Part shown: positions 9,474 through 21,960 of the stretch, piece by piece
How positions within the stretch are numbered: position 1 is the stretch's first letter
Layout: each line of letters starts with the position of its first letter
Assembly (NCBI RefSeq): GCF_041435055.1
Contig: NZ_CP108002.1
Location: 2,852,001 to 2,916,000, forward strand
DNA from: Streptomyces sp. NBC_00341
GTDB taxonomy: Bacteria; Actinomycetota; Actinomycetes; Streptomycetales; Streptomycetaceae
Direction of reading: 5' to 3'
DNA: 64,000 bases
Translations under genes and position numbers: made by a program
The notes under the pieces: generated by a model
Told to the model about the DNA's origin: nothing
The model's input: only the letters and a program-made list of their open reading frames with translations
Databases searched by the model: none

Positions 9474-12283
9474 ATGAGCCCGCGTCCGATGTTCTCCCGT
9501 ACAGCAGCCGCCTGCGCGCCATGGGTACGGACCCGGCTGCGCACCGCCCCGGGAGCGGCCTGCGCGCTCGGACTGCTGGTGCTGCTGACGGCGTTCCTGG
9601 CCGCCGCGTACCCGCGGGCCGTCGACCGGTACGAGGGCGAGGGGCTGCGCCACGACCTCAACGCCGCCTCCCCCAGGCGCAGCATCCTGGAGGTCAGCAG
9701 TCCGCCGCCGGGGCTCGAGCTGCCGGAGGCGGCGCGCGAGCAGGCGGTGCGGGACGAGTCGCTGGGCTCCGTGCACCGGACGCTGCTGGGAGGGCTGCCC
9801 GGTCCGCTGCGGGCCGACAGCGGCCAGTCCGCGTACGGGCTCCGGACGACGAAACCGATCCCCGCCACCGAGCCCTGGTTCCCCCGCCCCTACGGCATCG
9901 ACCCGGAGCTGACGTACACGACGCAGTCGGCGCTGCCCGAACACGCCACCCTGCGCGCGGGCAAGTGGCCGGCCGTGCGCGGCAAGGTCACCGCGGGCAC
10001 CCCGGAGGTCCAGGCGGCGGTCACCGAGGAGACCGCGAAGGCGCTGCGCATCAAGGTCGGCTCTGCCGTCTCCGTACCGGTCGCCAGGGGCGGGCGGTTC
10101 ACGGTACGGATCACCGCCATCGTCACCCCGCTGCGCCCGGAGGCCGCCTACTGGTCGGCCGAACAGCTGCTGCGCACCCCCTCGCTGGTGGCCAAACCGG
10201 CGAAGACCGAGCCGCGCTACTACTGGACGGCGGCGCTGCTGCTGCCTCCGGACGCCGCGCCGGCGCTGCTCGCGACCACCGGGCAGCCCGAGGCCTACTG
10301 GCGGATCATGCCGGACTCCTCGCGGCTGACCACCCTCGACATGGACCGGCTCCGCTCGTCCGTGGCCTCCCTGGAGGGCGGCCCCGGGCTGCTGAAGGTG
10401 CGCGCGTCCGCCGGTGCGACCGCGACGGTGACGACCGACCTGGACGAGATCGTGAGCGCGTACGACGGGACGCGGCAGGCGATCCGCCCCGTCGTCACCG
10501 TCGCCGCCGTCGGCATCGGGGCCGTCGCCGCCATCGTGCTGCTGATGACGGGCGGGCTGATCGCCGGCCGGCGCCACGACGAACTCGCCCTGCTCCGGGC
10601 CCGGGGCGGCTCCCTGCGGTCCATCGGGGGCCGGCTGCTCGCCGAGACCGCGGTGACGGCCGTGCCCGCCGCCGCGCTGGGCCTGCTGCTCGCGGTGCTG
10701 GTGACCGGCGGGGGCCGGCTGTGGCCCTCGGTCGCGGGGGCGGCGGCGGTCGGTGCGCTGGTCTGCGCCGCGCTTCCGCTCCGTACCGTGCTGCCGCACC
10801 GCAGACCACGGCTGCACGGCGGCCGTGACGACCTGGTGAGCGTGCGGCCGTCCCGGCGGCGCACCGTCGCCGAGCTGACCCTGCTGGTGCTGGCCGTCGG
10901 CGCGGTCGTCGCCCTGCGCCGGCGCGGCACCGGCGGTGAGGGGGGCACCGACCTCCTGGTCAGCGCCGCCCCCGTGCTGGTCGCGCTGATCGCGGCGCTG
11001 GTGCTCGTCCGGCTCTACCCGCTGCCGCTGCGGCTCGCGCTGCGCTCCGTGGCACGGCTGCGCGGCGCCATCGGCTTCCTGGCGCTGGCCCGCGCCGGAC
11101 GCTCCTCGGCCGCCGGCACGCTGCCGCTGCTGGCACTGCTGGTCGCGCTGACGACGGCGGCGTTCGGCGGCTCGGTCCTGGCGGGGGTCACGGCCGCCCG
11201 GGACACCGCGGCGGTCCTCGCGACCGGCGCGGACGCCCGGATCAGCGGCGAGGCCGACTCCGCGCCGTTGCCGGACAGCCTGGTCCGGACGGTGTCCGGG
11301 GCGGACGGCGTACGGGAGGTGGCGCCCGTGCAGATCGAGTACGGCGTCTCGCTGCCGCCGCCCGAGCACGGATTCGAGGACGCGCAGGGCACCACCCTGA
11401 TCGGCGTCGACCCGGTCAGCTACGCCCGGCTGGCCCGGTCCACCGGCGTCGGTTCCTTCACCGCGGAGCGGCTTAAGTACACCGGCCCGCCGCCGCCGAA
11501 GGGCACGATGCCCGCCAAGGACCGGGTGCTGCCGGTCCTCGCCTCGCCGTCCGTCGCCCAGCGGCTCGGGGACCGGCCGCGCGATCTCCAGTCGATGGCC
11601 GGGGACTTCAAGGTCCGAGTGGCGGGCACGGTGACGCACACGCCCGCCGTCACCGACACCTCCTTCATGGTCGTCGACGCCTCGGCCCTCACCCACCGGC
11701 AGACCACCACCCTGCTGCTCACCGGCGACCGGCTCGACGCCAGGACACTGCGCACGGCGGCCCACCACGCGGGCAAGGGCTTCACCGTGCGGCTGCGCTC
11801 CGAGGCGCGCGCGGCCTACGTGGACACCCCCATGCAGGTCGGCGCGGAGCGGATCTACGCGGCGGCGATCGCGGCCGGCGCGGGCTACGCCCTGCTCGCC
11901 GTGCTCCTCTCACTGCTGCGGACCGCACCGGAGCGCACCACGCTGCTGGCCCGGCTGCGCACCATGGGCATCGGCACCCGGCAGGGCGGACGCCTGCTGG
12001 GCTACGAGGCCATGCCCCAGGCGCTGCTCGCGGCCGTGGGCGGCCTGCTCGTCGGCCGGGCCACCATCGCGCTGCTGGCACCGGGCGTCGATCTGGTGCA
12101 CCTCGCGCTCGCGACCGGGACGGGCTCCGGTCTGCTCTACGACGCACCGCTGCGGGCGGATCCGTGGTCCATGGTCCTGCCGGCACTCGGCGTGGTCGTC
12201 CTCACCGCCGCGGTGGCCGGTGTACAGGCCTGGTGGACCGGCCGCCGCGGCTCGATCACCGAACTCAGGGCAGGAGACTCCCG

Positions 12284-12287
<4 letters not shown>
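9474..12287 (+). CDS. FtsX-like ABC transporter permease
   Basis: 937 residues. An N-terminal transmembrane segment (ACALGLLVLLTAFLAAAYP) precedes an extracytoplasmic domain. FtsX-like helix groups follow near residues 340-430 (GRRHDELALLRARGGSLRSI) and at the C-terminus (ERTTLLARLRTMGIGTRQGG). It is the second half of the heterodimeric permease encoded by this operon. The ATG begins one base after the upstream stop, preceded by a purine-rich AGGGGGA. The C-terminus overlaps the ATPase gene by an ATGA junction. MacB-type membrane proteins act in lipoprotein, peptide or antibiotic efflux; nothing here fixes the substrate. Confidence 0.85.
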
Positions 12288-13246
<959 letters not shown>

Positions 13247-13335
13247 GCGATCCTGCCCGGAGGCGTACCGCGGCTCGGAGGCGTACCGCGGACTGCGGCC
13301 CGGGTGCGTCCCACGGCCCGCTGTAGGCTCCGCGC

Positions 13336-14385
13336 ATGGCGACGCACGAGCACGAGATCACCGAGCCCGTCGATCTCTGTCTGCCCGACGGCCGTCTCGA
13401 TCCGGCGGCGGTCGGCTGGTCCAGGGTGCCGCTGCACCGCGCCAATCTGCGCGGCTGGGGCCGGACGAAGCGATGGGAGTACTGGTGCGTGACGACGCCC
13501 ACCCATCTGGTGGCGCTGACCGTCAGTGACCTCGACTTCCTCGCCCTGAACACGGTCTACCTGCTCGAATACGCCCCGGGCGGGCTGGAGTCGGAGCGCA
13601 CCGCGATCGTCCCCGGCGGCTTCGGCACCGGGCTCCCCGACACCGTGGCCGGCGCCCCCGGCTCGGCGGACGTGGTGGTCGGACCCGCGCGTCCGTCCGG
13701 CGGCAAGGTGCGGATCGAGATCCGCGACGAGAGCACCGGCACCCGGCTGAGGGCCCGTTGCCTGACCGCGGACCGGGTGCCACTGGAGGTGGACCTGCTG
13801 GTCGCCCGGGAGCCTGGGCACGAATCGCTCTCCGTCGTGGTGCCGTGGAGCGACCGGCGCTTCCAGTACACCTCCAAGCACACCGCGCTCCCCGCGTCCG
13901 GCCGGGTCAGGATCGGTACGGAGTTCCTGGAGTTCGACGGGGACGACACCTGGGCCGTCCTGGACCACGGCCGGGGCCGCTGGCCGCGCACGGTCGACTG
14001 GAACTGGGGCGCCGCCTCCGGACGAACCGGCGGGCACACGGTGGGCCTCCAGTTCGGCGGACGCTGGACGGTGGGCACCGGCTCCACCGAGAACGGGCTC
14101 TGTGTGGACGGCCGGCTGACCAAGATCGGCGAGGAGCTGGACTGGCGGTGGTCGACGGCCGACCTCCTCGCCCCCTGGACCATCCGTACGCCCTCGTCCG
14201 GCCAGGTAGACCTGACGTTCACCCCGTTCCACAACCGGTCGGCACACACGGAGACCGGGCTGATCGCCAACCGCACCGACCAGTGCTTCGGCCATTACGA
14301 CGGCCGCGTCCGCACCGACGACCGCGAAGAGATCGTGGTGGAACGGCTGCTGGGCTGGGCCGAGGACGTCCACATGCGCTGGTGA
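13336..14385 (+). CDS. DUF2804-family protein
   Basis: 349 residues, soluble, with many Trp/Tyr and beta-rich stretches (WGRTKRWEYWCVTTP, LDHGRGRWPRTVDWNWG). This pattern, including the invariant-looking GRGRWP...WNWG block, matches the DUF2804 family of uncharacterised proteins related to lipocalin-like lipid-binding folds. It has no signal peptide. It follows the exporter operon with its own start at ATG 13336 and converges on the reverse operon at 14426. No function can be assigned. Upstream (13258-13291) a 16-base unit containing GGAGGCGTACCGCGG is repeated twice in tandem. Confidence 0.75.
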   Translation: MATHEHEITEPVDLCLPDGRLDPAAVGWSRVPLHRANLRGWGRTKRWEYWCVTTPTHLVALTVSDLDFLALNTVYLLEYAPGGLESERTAIVPGGFGTGLPDTVAGAPGSADVVVGPARPSGGKVRIEIRDESTGTRLRARCLTADRVPLEVDLLVAREPGHESLSVVVPWSDRRFQYTSKHTALPASGRVRIGTEFLEFDGDDTWAVLDHGRGRWPRTVDWNWGAASGRTGGHTVGLQFGGRWTVGTGSTENGLCVDGRLTKIGEELDWRWSTADLLAPWTIRTPSSGQVDLTFTPFHNRSAHTETGLIANRTDQCFGHYDGRVRTDDREEIVVERLLGWAEDVHMRW

Positions 14386-14425
14386 ACCGGCTGCCTGATC
14401 CGCCCCTGGTCAGGAACGACAGGCC

Positions 14426-15112
14426 CTAACCGACCGAGAAGCCGAGCGGGCCCAGCCCGGCACCGGCCCGGCGCAGGGCGATCGCGCCGAACGGGGTGCG
14501 CAGCCGCAGCCACGCCCCCGCCGAGAGCAGCGCGACGGGGAAGTCGGGCGCGGACCGGAGGAAACCGAGGGCCTGCGCCGCGTGCACGGCGCGCAGCGGG
14601 AGCTCCGTGCCGCCGACGGACCGGGACCAGATGTCGCGTCCGATGAGTTCCCGCTCGGCCCGCGTACGCCGGTCCTCCGGCAGTGCCTCGTCGCGCGCCC
14701 GGAACTCCTGCACGGCGGCGCTGAGTGCCGCACCCAGGGCGACGGGGCCGGGCAGCGCCGGACGGCACTCCTGCCAGCCGCCGCGCGGGGGCAGCACGCC
14801 CGTCCACGGCGGTCCGGTCACCGGCTGGGGCAGCGCCCCGGCACCGGCGTCCGGTCCCTCGACGTCCAGCGATTCGAGGAGTTCGCCGGCCGACACCGTG
14901 ACGTCGAAGTCATGCGTGTCCGCGAGGCGCACCGCCCGGATCGCCAGGACCTCGAACGACGGCGGCCGGCCGAACACGGCGAGCGCCCCGCCGCCCGCCT
15001 GGAGGCGTACGGCGGCGGCCCGGTCGTAGTGGAGCAGCCGGCCGAGGAAGGCCGCGAGATCCGCGGCCTCCCTCGCGTCGGCGAACATCAGCGACTGCAC
15101 GGGCACGCTCAT
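14426..15112 (-). CDS. Conserved actinobacterial protein, function unknown
   Basis: 228 residues, soluble, with no signal or membrane segment. The sequence (start MSVPVQSLMFADAREAADLA) does not match a family I can name. It has an Ala/Leu-rich N-terminal half, a central Pro/Gly-rich turn and a C-terminal segment with LRTPFGAIALRRAGAG. The ATG at 15112 overlaps the thioesterase stop (ATGA), so it is translationally coupled as the last gene of the ettA operon. The longer frame that runs back through the thioesterase gene is an overlap artefact. The operon link suggests a housekeeping role, but nothing in the sequence shows it. Confidence 0.7.
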   Translation of the reverse strand: MSVPVQSLMFADAREAADLAAFLGRLLHYDRAAAVRLQAGGGALAVFGRPPSFEVLAIRAVRLADTHDFDVTVSAGELLESLDVEGPDAGAGALPQPVTGPPWTGVLPPRGGWQECRPALPGPVALGAALSAAVQEFRARDEALPEDRRTRAERELIGRDIWSRSVGGTELPLRAVHAAQALGFLRSAPDFPVALLSAGAWLRLRTPFGAIALRRAGAGLGPLGFSVG

Positions 15113-15531
15113 GCCGCGGCGGGCTCCTCGGCCAGGTACTTCTGGAGGAAGAGCCTCTCCTCGGCGGAGATCCGCCGCGGGCGTTCCTCGGCCAGGTCGT
15201 ACGGCACGACGATGGTCGAGGCCCGGACGTAGACCTGCTCGGGGTCCTTGATCTCGTAGGCGATCGTCAGCGACGCGGCGCCGATCTTCGTGACCCAGGA
15301 CTCGACGGTGACCGGCGTGTGCCGGTGGACCAGCGGCCGGACGTAGTCGATCTCGTGCCGGGCCACGACGGAGCCGCCCGCGAACGACGGCGAGCCGTCG
15401 CCCGGCGCCAGCCGGAACATGAAGTCGATGCGCGCCTCCTCCAGGTAGCGGAGGAAGACCACGTTGTTGACGTGGCCGAAGGCATCCATGTCCGACCAGC
15501 GCAGCGGGCAGCTGTAGATGTGACGTGCCAA
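15109..15531 (-). CDS. Hotdog-fold acyl-CoA thioesterase (4HBT family)
   Basis: 140 residues. The N-terminal block RWSDMDAFGHVNNVVFLRYLEEAR contains the 4-hydroxybenzoyl-CoA thioesterase signature, with D16 the likely catalytic acid and the GHVNN turn and following helix in place. The length is normal for a single hotdog domain. A TTG start at 15531 is chosen because GAGG lies nine bases upstream and it gives the family-like start MARHIYSCPLRWSD; the longer frame is unsupported. The ribosome site overlaps the ettA stop codon. It presumably hydrolyses acyl-CoA thioesters in the cytoplasm; the chain-length preference is unknown. Confidence 0.85.
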   Translation of the reverse strand: MARHIYSCPLRWSDMDAFGHVNNVVFLRYLEEARIDFMFRLAPGDGSPSFAGGSVVARHEIDYVRPLVHRHTPVTVESWVTKIGAASLTIAYEIKDPEQVYVRASTIVVPYDLAEERPRRISAEERLFLQKYLAEEPAAA

Positions 15532-15536
15532 GACGA

Positions 15537-17201
<1,665 letters not shown>

Positions 17202-17339
17202 GAGAAACCGTCCGGCAATCGATGAGTGGGCAGATACACCCCATCTTGCCTGACGGCCACCCCCGGATGGAAACCAGTACTGCCTGCGGTACTCGCCTTC
17301 GCGCTCCCTGGAAGGGCCCGGCCCGGACCTCGGGTACGC

Positions 17340-17375
17340 GACAGCCCCGGGACGCGGTCGCGTCCCGGGGCTGTC
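17340..17375 (-). terminator. Strong intrinsic terminator downstream of the thioester adhesin gene
   Basis: A perfect 16-bp stem (GACAGCCCCGGGACGC and its complement) closes a 4-nt loop, GGTC. It lies 48 bases after the stop of the reverse-strand adhesin gene and upstream of ettA, so it isolates the two transcription units. Confidence 0.8.
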
Positions 17376-17422
17376 ATCAGCACATCGTCACCGTGTGCCT
17401 ACGGCTCATCACTGAACTGTCA

Positions 17423-18877
17423 TCACTGGCCGGAGGTCTGGCCCTTGCGCCGGCGGAGGAAGAAGACCGCACCGCCGCCGATGACGACGAGGGCGATCGC
17501 GACCCCCGCGATGATCGGGGTGGCGTTGGAGCCTCCGGTCTCGGCGAGGTCGCCCTCGGCGCCCGTGGAGCTGCCGCCCGCGGTGGCGGTGGTCGTGCTG
17601 GGCTGGTCGGCGGTCTGGGTGTCGAGGCCGCCGGTGGTGGTGGCGGGGGCGCTGGTCTTGCAGTCCAGCACGCCGCTGAACGTCTTCGTGAACCCGCCAG
17701 GACCGGTGACCGTGAAGTCGTACGCCTGGTCCTCGGCGACCGGCACGGTCACGGTCGCGGTCTTGCCGGCCTCGACGGTGTGCTTCGCCCCGGCCAGCTC
17801 GAAGGTGAACGGCTCGTCGCCCTTGTTGCTCGCGGTGACGTCCACACCGCCCTTGGCGCAGTTCTTCTTGGCGGAGAGCGCGGGCATCGCGCCCTTCTTG
17901 GCCCAGTTCGCCGTGGCGCTCGCGGCGACCGTGGACTCGCTGGAGCCGGCCAGGATCTGGGTCTGACTCTTGGTCACACCCGCGAAGGCCCGGCCGACCG
18001 GTACCGAGGTGGTGGCCTGGACGGTCAGCGACGCCGAACCGTCGGCGGCGGCGGACGGAACGTTGAAGTAGAGCTCGGTGCCGTTGGCCGCCGTGGTGAC
18101 GGCCTTGCCCTCCTTGTCGGTCACCTTGATACCGCTGGCGGAGTCGGCGGGCGGTGCCACCGAGACCTGACCGGCGTTGGTGCGGACGGTGACCGGGCCC
18201 AGCAGCTCGCCGGACCGGCCGGACACGGCGGCGTTGTCCAGGGAGAGGGACGCCTTGGGCTCCGCCGTGTCGGTGGCGGACTTCTGCAGCCAGTCGGCGA
18301 GCTTCTCCGCCTGGCCGTCGGACGCGTCGACGTCGGCGTTGTCCGAGAAGCGCCAGATGGCCACCTGGGTGCCCGCGGCGGCGGTCTTCTCGGTGAGCGG
18401 CCCGGTGCCCGCCGCCTCGGCGAGTGCCGTGAGGTCGTCGACCTGCGGGTAGGAGTGCTCAAGGATCCAGCGGATCCGGCCGGCGTTCTTGTTGCCGCCC
18501 AGCGAGGTCTGGGACCAGGGGGTCTCCAGGTACTTCGCCTGGTCCTGGGTGGGGTTGTGGATGTCGATGCAGTAGGTCTTGAGCTTGCCGCCGCCGTCGA
18601 CGGTCATCTCGAAGAGCCCGGCCGGCAGCCGCTGGTCCTTGCCGTCCGCGTGCAGCACCGCGACGTCGTACGTCTTCAACCCGTCCAGTACCGCGCTCGC
18701 GCCGCCCTGGTGCTGCGGCGCCTCGTCGGCGGCCGCGCCGCCCGCACCGGCGAGGGTGCCGGCGATGACCAGACCGGATGCCACCACCGACGCCGCCAGG
18801 CGGGATATGCCCTGGATCCGTCGGGAATTGACCGTCGCCCTGGATGACGAAACGGTCGCTGAAGAAGCAAAAAACAC
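17423..18877 (-). CDS. LAETG-anchored surface protein with Cys-Gln thioester (TQXA) domain
   Basis: 484 residues. The start is GTG 18877, six bases after a GGAGGGG ribosome site; it gives a signal peptide with a hydrophobic core (SVVASGLVIAGTLAGAGGAAA). A thioester domain follows: C103 in KTYCIDIHNP and Q171 in AGTQVAIWRFSDN are the pair expected to form an internal thioester bond. About 220 residues of beta-rich stalk lead to a Thr/Ser-rich spacer, then LAETG (444-448), a hydrophobic helix and the LRRRKG tail, a class E sortase signal. Thioester-domain adhesins of Gram-positive bacteria bond covalently to host or surface amines. It stands alone, with a strong terminator downstream. Confidence 0.9.
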   Translation of the reverse strand: MFFASSATVSSSRATVNSRRIQGISRLAASVVASGLVIAGTLAGAGGAAADEAPQHQGGASAVLDGLKTYDVAVLHADGKDQRLPAGLFEMTVDGGGKLKTYCIDIHNPTQDQAKYLETPWSQTSLGGNKNAGRIRWILEHSYPQVDDLTALAEAAGTGPLTEKTAAAGTQVAIWRFSDNADVDASDGQAEKLADWLQKSATDTAEPKASLSLDNAAVSGRSGELLGPVTVRTNAGQVSVAPPADSASGIKVTDKEGKAVTTAANGTELYFNVPSAAADGSASLTVQATTSVPVGRAFAGVTKSQTQILAGSSESTVAASATANWAKKGAMPALSAKKNCAKGGVDVTASNKGDEPFTFELAGAKHTVEAGKTATVTVPVAEDQAYDFTVTGPGGFTKTFSGVLDCKTSAPATTTGGLDTQTADQPSTTTATAGGSSTGAEGDLAETGGSNATPIIAGVAIALVVIGGGAVFFLRRRKGQTSGQ

Positions 18878-19009
18878 AGAATTCCCCTCCGGGCGAGACC
18901 CTCGCGCCTGGTGCGCGTGTGGGGAATGTCCCGCCTGCCGACTCAAGTGCCCTGTGAGTACTGGGGAATCCTAAGTACGAAGCGAAGCACAGTCCCCCGT
19001 CATACCTTC

Positions 19010-19040
19010 GGATAACCATTCCGACTCAGAATCGTTATCC
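19010..19040. promoter_or_regulatory. Interrupted palindrome upstream of the adhesin gene
   Basis: Two 12-base arms, GGATAACCATTC and GAATCGTTATCC (11 of 12 complementary), are separated by 7 bases. The site sits in an AT-richer 200-bp gap between the ssb stop and the adhesin start, upstream of the adhesin on its strand. It is operator-like, although a role as a weak ssb terminator cannot be excluded. Confidence 0.4.
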
Positions 19041-19078
19041 TCGCTAACGCCTGGGCCGACGGTGGTTGGTGCGGCCGG

Positions 19079-19777
19079 TCAGGGTGCCGACACGAGCTCG
19101 GGCCCGCTCTTCCGGCGAACCACCCGGCGCCTGGCCGCCGGACGTTCCACCCCGTCCGGCCGACCGGCCCGCCCTCCCCGCCGATCCTCCTGGACCGCCT
19201 GGCCCACCTGGTCTGTCTGCTCCGGCTGATGCGGCTGATCCAGTTGCTCCCTCGGGCTCAGCTGCTCCATTTGCTCCAGTTGCTCCGGCTGCTCCGGCTG
19301 TTCGCTCCGCTCCCGCGGTGGCGTCGCCGGCCGGTCCCGCCCGGACACCTCGCGCACCGCCCACCGGTCCGGCTCGGCCGCGACCGCACCACTGGTGCGC
19401 GACACCAGCCCCGGGTCTGCCCTGACCACCCGCCGGAACGCCGACGTCCCCCTGGTCAGATCGTGGCCCACCGCCATCGCCTCGATGTCCACGAACGTCC
19501 GTCGCTGCCCCTCCCGTTCCTCCTCGCGCACCTTCAGCCTGCCGTGCACCACCAGGGGTTCCCCGACAGAGACGGAACCCGTCAGATTGGACGCCAGGGT
19601 GCGCCACGCCCACACGGTGTAGAAGCTGGTGTGTCCGTCCGCCCAGAGCTGTTTCTCCCGGTCCCACCGTCGCGGCGTCACCGCGAACCGGAATCGCGCC
19701 ATTCCCCCGCTCTGGGTCTCCCGGAACTCCACACCGGTGGCCGCATTGCCCACCAGCGTCACCAAGGTCTCGTTCAT
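19079..19777 (-). CDS. ssb: Single-stranded DNA-binding protein, second paralogue (SsbB-like)
   Basis: 232 residues. Residues 1-105 are an OB-fold SSB domain (MNETLVTLVGNAATGVEFRE, RFRFAVTPRRWDREKQLWADG, YTVWAWRTLASNL, VVHGRLKVREEEREGQ). The tail is unusual: a run of EQPEQ/LEQMEQ units and then a basic end (RRRVVRRKSG). It lacks the acidic DDDIPF-like tip that replicative SSBs use to recruit partners. Streptomyces carry a second SSB (SsbB) with an atypical tail that is linked to chromosome segregation during sporulation. The ATG at 19777 follows GGGGAGGCGGA, which is itself complementary to the upstream leader. It is the last gene after two dynamin-like GTPase genes. Confidence 0.88.
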   Translation of the reverse strand: MNETLVTLVGNAATGVEFRETQSGGMARFRFAVTPRRWDREKQLWADGHTSFYTVWAWRTLASNLTGSVSVGEPLVVHGRLKVREEEREGQRRTFVDIEAMAVGHDLTRGTSAFRRVVRADPGLVSRTSGAVAAEPDRWAVREVSGRDRPATPPRERSEQPEQPEQLEQMEQLSPREQLDQPHQPEQTDQVGQAVQEDRRGGRAGRPDGVERPAARRRVVRRKSGPELVSAP

Positions 19778-19780
19778 GAC

Positions 19781-19860
19781 TCCGCCTCCCCTTCGCACTG
19801 GATTCAGTGACCCGCGCCCTTGCGGGCCGGTCGCTGATCCCATGCTGAGGGGGAGGCGGA
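19781..19860 (-). promoter_or_regulatory. Leader structure that can sequester the ssb ribosome-binding site
   Basis: The ssb Shine-Dalgarno region GGGGAGGCGGA (19781-19791) is perfectly complementary over 11 bases to TCCGCCTCCCC at 19850-19860, upstream in the same transcript. The 58-base interval contains a smaller CCCGC...GCGGG hairpin. The pairing could block translation or act as an intergenic terminator after the dynB-like gene. Confidence 0.5.
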
Positions 19861-19881
19861 TTTCCTGCTGGCGCCTGTGGA

Positions 19882-21960
19882 CTAACGGCCCGTTGTGGAA
19901 AACTCCGTCACCGCCACAAAGCGTTCCCGCACCTCGCGATAGCGCACCAGTTCCGCCGCCACCGGATCGAGCACCCGGGCGCGTCCGCAGGCGGCCGACG
20001 CCTCGCGCAGTCTGCGTTCGGCCTCCTGGCCGTACCGCCGTGCGGGGCCCCGGGCCGCCGCCGCGCACGACCACTCCACCAGCGGGCCGCCGACGATCCC
20101 CGCCAGCATCACCAGAGCGGGCGTCAGCAGCCCCGGTTCGAGCACGCCGATGATCTGGCCGATCAGCCACAGGCCGCCGAAGATCTGCAACAGCGTCATC
20201 GCCACCTGGGCCAGTACGGCCGCGGGCCACCAGGCCGGGCGCGGGGGCCTGGTGCCGGCCCGCCCCCGGTGCGCTCCGGTCCGCGCGCCGGGTTCCGCCG
20301 GCTCACCGGCGTCGTTGTCCGCGCCCCGCCCCGGCGCCGCGCCGGCGCGCTCGGCCAGTTCGTCGAGCGCCTCCGGCAGCCCCTGCGCCCCGTGCACCGC
20401 GGCCTCGCGCACCGCTTGCGCCCACGGTCCGGGCAGCCCGTCGACGGCGTCGTCCGCGACCGTGCGTACCGCCTGCTCGACCCGCTGACGTGCGGTGAGC
20501 TGCTCCTCCGGCGGGGCGGTGAGTGCGGTCCGGTCCAGCAGCCGAGGCTGCCGGGTGGACTCGTACCAGCGCCACAGGCGCAGCCACGGCGTCCCGCACG
20601 CCCGGCCCGCGTTGCGGCGCCATTCGCGCTCCGCCGCCTGACCGGCCGCGGCGGCGCCGACGGCCTCCGCGAGCCGGCCGGCGAACTCCTCCCGGGCCCG
20701 CTCCCCCAGCCCGGTCCGCCCCTCGGCCACGTACACCGGGCGGAGCCGGGCGGCGGCGGCGTCGACATCGGCGGAGAGCCGGCGCGTCGCGGCCGTGCGC
20801 TCCTGGACGAACCGGCCCAGGAGTTCGCGCAGTTCGCCCACCCCGTCGCCGGTGAGCGCGGACAGGGACAGGACGGTGGCGCCCGGTTCGCCGTGCTCGC
20901 CGAGGGCCATGCCGTCCTCGTCGAGCAGTCGGCGCAGGTCGTCCAGGACCTGGTCGGCGGCCTCGCCGGGCAGCCGGTCGATCTGGTTGAGGACGACGAA
21001 GGTGACCTCCGCGTGCCCGGCGAGCGGCCGAAGATAGCGCTCGTGCAGTGCGGCGTCCGCGTACTTCTCCGGGTCCACGACCCAGACCACCGCGTCGACC
21101 AGCGCCAGCACCCGGTCCACCTGTTCACGGTGCCCGGCCGCCGCCGAGTCGTGGTCCGGCAGGTCGACCAGCACGAGCCCCTGGAGCGCCTCGTCGGCCG
21201 CCGCTCCGCCCGGCTGCGGCCGACGCCTGAGCCGGCCCGGAATCGCCAGCCGGTCCAGCAGCCCCGCGGCGCCGTCCGTCCACGAGCAGGCGATGGGCGA
21301 GGCGGTGGTCGGCCTGCGCAGCCCGGCCTCGGAGATCTGCGCGCCCGCCAGGGAGTTGAAGAGCGTCGACTTGCCGCTGCCGCTCGCTCCGGCGATGGCG
21401 ACGACGGTGTGCCGGGAGGAGAGCCGCTGGCGGGCGGCGGCCTCGTCGAGCACCCGGCCCGCCTCCGCGAGGTCGGTCCGGTCGAGCCGGGCCCTGGAGA
21501 GCCCGACGAGCTCACGCAGCGCGTCCAGGCGGGGGCCGAGCGGGCTGCCGGAGGGGACGTACGCCTCGACCTGGGGGCGGGTGTCGTCCTCCGGGACGGC
21601 CGCCGGCGCCTCCTGGGGAACGGCCCCGGCGGCGGCGCGGCGGGCGATGAGACCGTCGTCCCAGCCACTGCCCGTCCCGCCCGGGTCCGTCCCCCTGCCC
21701 TTCGCCCGGCCTCGCGTCCCGTCCCCGGCCCCGTCCTCCGCCGGTCCCTTCTCCAGGCTCTGCGCCCCGTCCTCGGCCAGGTCCCTCGCCCGGCCTTGCT
21801 CCCCGTCCTCCGCCAGGCCCTCCACCAGGCCCTGCGACCGGTCCTTGGGGCGGTCCTCGCCGGGGGCGGAACCCACGTCCGGGCCGCGTCCCGGTTCGGG
21901 CCGCGGCTCGGGCCGCGGTCCTTGTCCCCGGCCCGGACCCTCGTCAGTGACGGCAGTCAT
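19882..21960 (-). CDS. dynB: Dynamin-like GTPase with C-terminal membrane segments (DynB-like, YfjP family)
   Basis: 692 residues. An N-terminal 130-residue acidic/Gly-rich disordered region has imperfect AEDG repeats. The GTPase domain follows: P-loop GASGSGKST (191-199), [10 protein letters not shown] (G3) and VLNQIDRL (G4). A helical region leads to two hydrophobic segments near residues 590-645 ([20 protein letters not shown] and [15 protein letters not shown]). Streptomyces DynA/DynB are paired dynamin-like proteins that stabilise sporulation septa; DynB carries the membrane segments, as here. The ATG at 21960 overlaps the upstream stop (ATGA) and has GGAGAGG eight bases before it. The DynB name is an inference from the pairing, topology and genus. 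Confidence 0.75.
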   Translation of the reverse strand: MTAVTDEGPGRGQGPRPEPRPEPGRGPDVGSAPGEDRPKDRSQGLVEGLAEDGEQGRARDLAEDGAQSLEKGPAEDGAGDGTRGRAKGRGTDPGGTGSGWDDGLIARRAAAGAVPQEAPAAVPEDDTRPQVEAYVPSGSPLGPRLDALRELVGLSRARLDRTDLAEAGRVLDEAAARQRLSSRHTVVAIAGASGSGKSTLFNSLAGAQISEAGLRRPTTASPIACSWTDGAAGLLDRLAIPGRLRRRPQPGGAAADEALQGLVLVDLPDHDSAAAGHREQVDRVLALVDAVVWVVDPEKYADAALHERYLRPLAGHAEVTFVVLNQIDRLPGEAADQVLDDLRRLLDEDGMALGEHGEPGATVLSLSALTGDGVGELRELLGRFVQERTAATRRLSADVDAAAARLRPVYVAEGRTGLGERAREEFAGRLAEAVGAAAAGQAAEREWRRNAGRACGTPWLRLWRWYESTRQPRLLDRTALTAPPEEQLTARQRVEQAVRTVADDAVDGLPGPWAQAVREAAVHGAQGLPEALDELAERAGAAPGRGADNDAGEPAEPGARTGAHRGRAGTRPPRPAWWPAAVLAQVAMTLLQIFGGLWLIGQIIGVLEPGLLTPALVMLAGIVGGPLVEWSCAAAARGPARRYGQEAERRLREASAACGRARVLDPVAAELVRYREVRERFVAVTEFSTTGR

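Noticed and set aside
6176..11768. Very long reverse-strand open frames opposite the FtsX-like genes
   Set aside because: They result from codon-position GC bias of the forward permease genes; the sequence is Arg/Gly/Gln-rich with no recognisable family.
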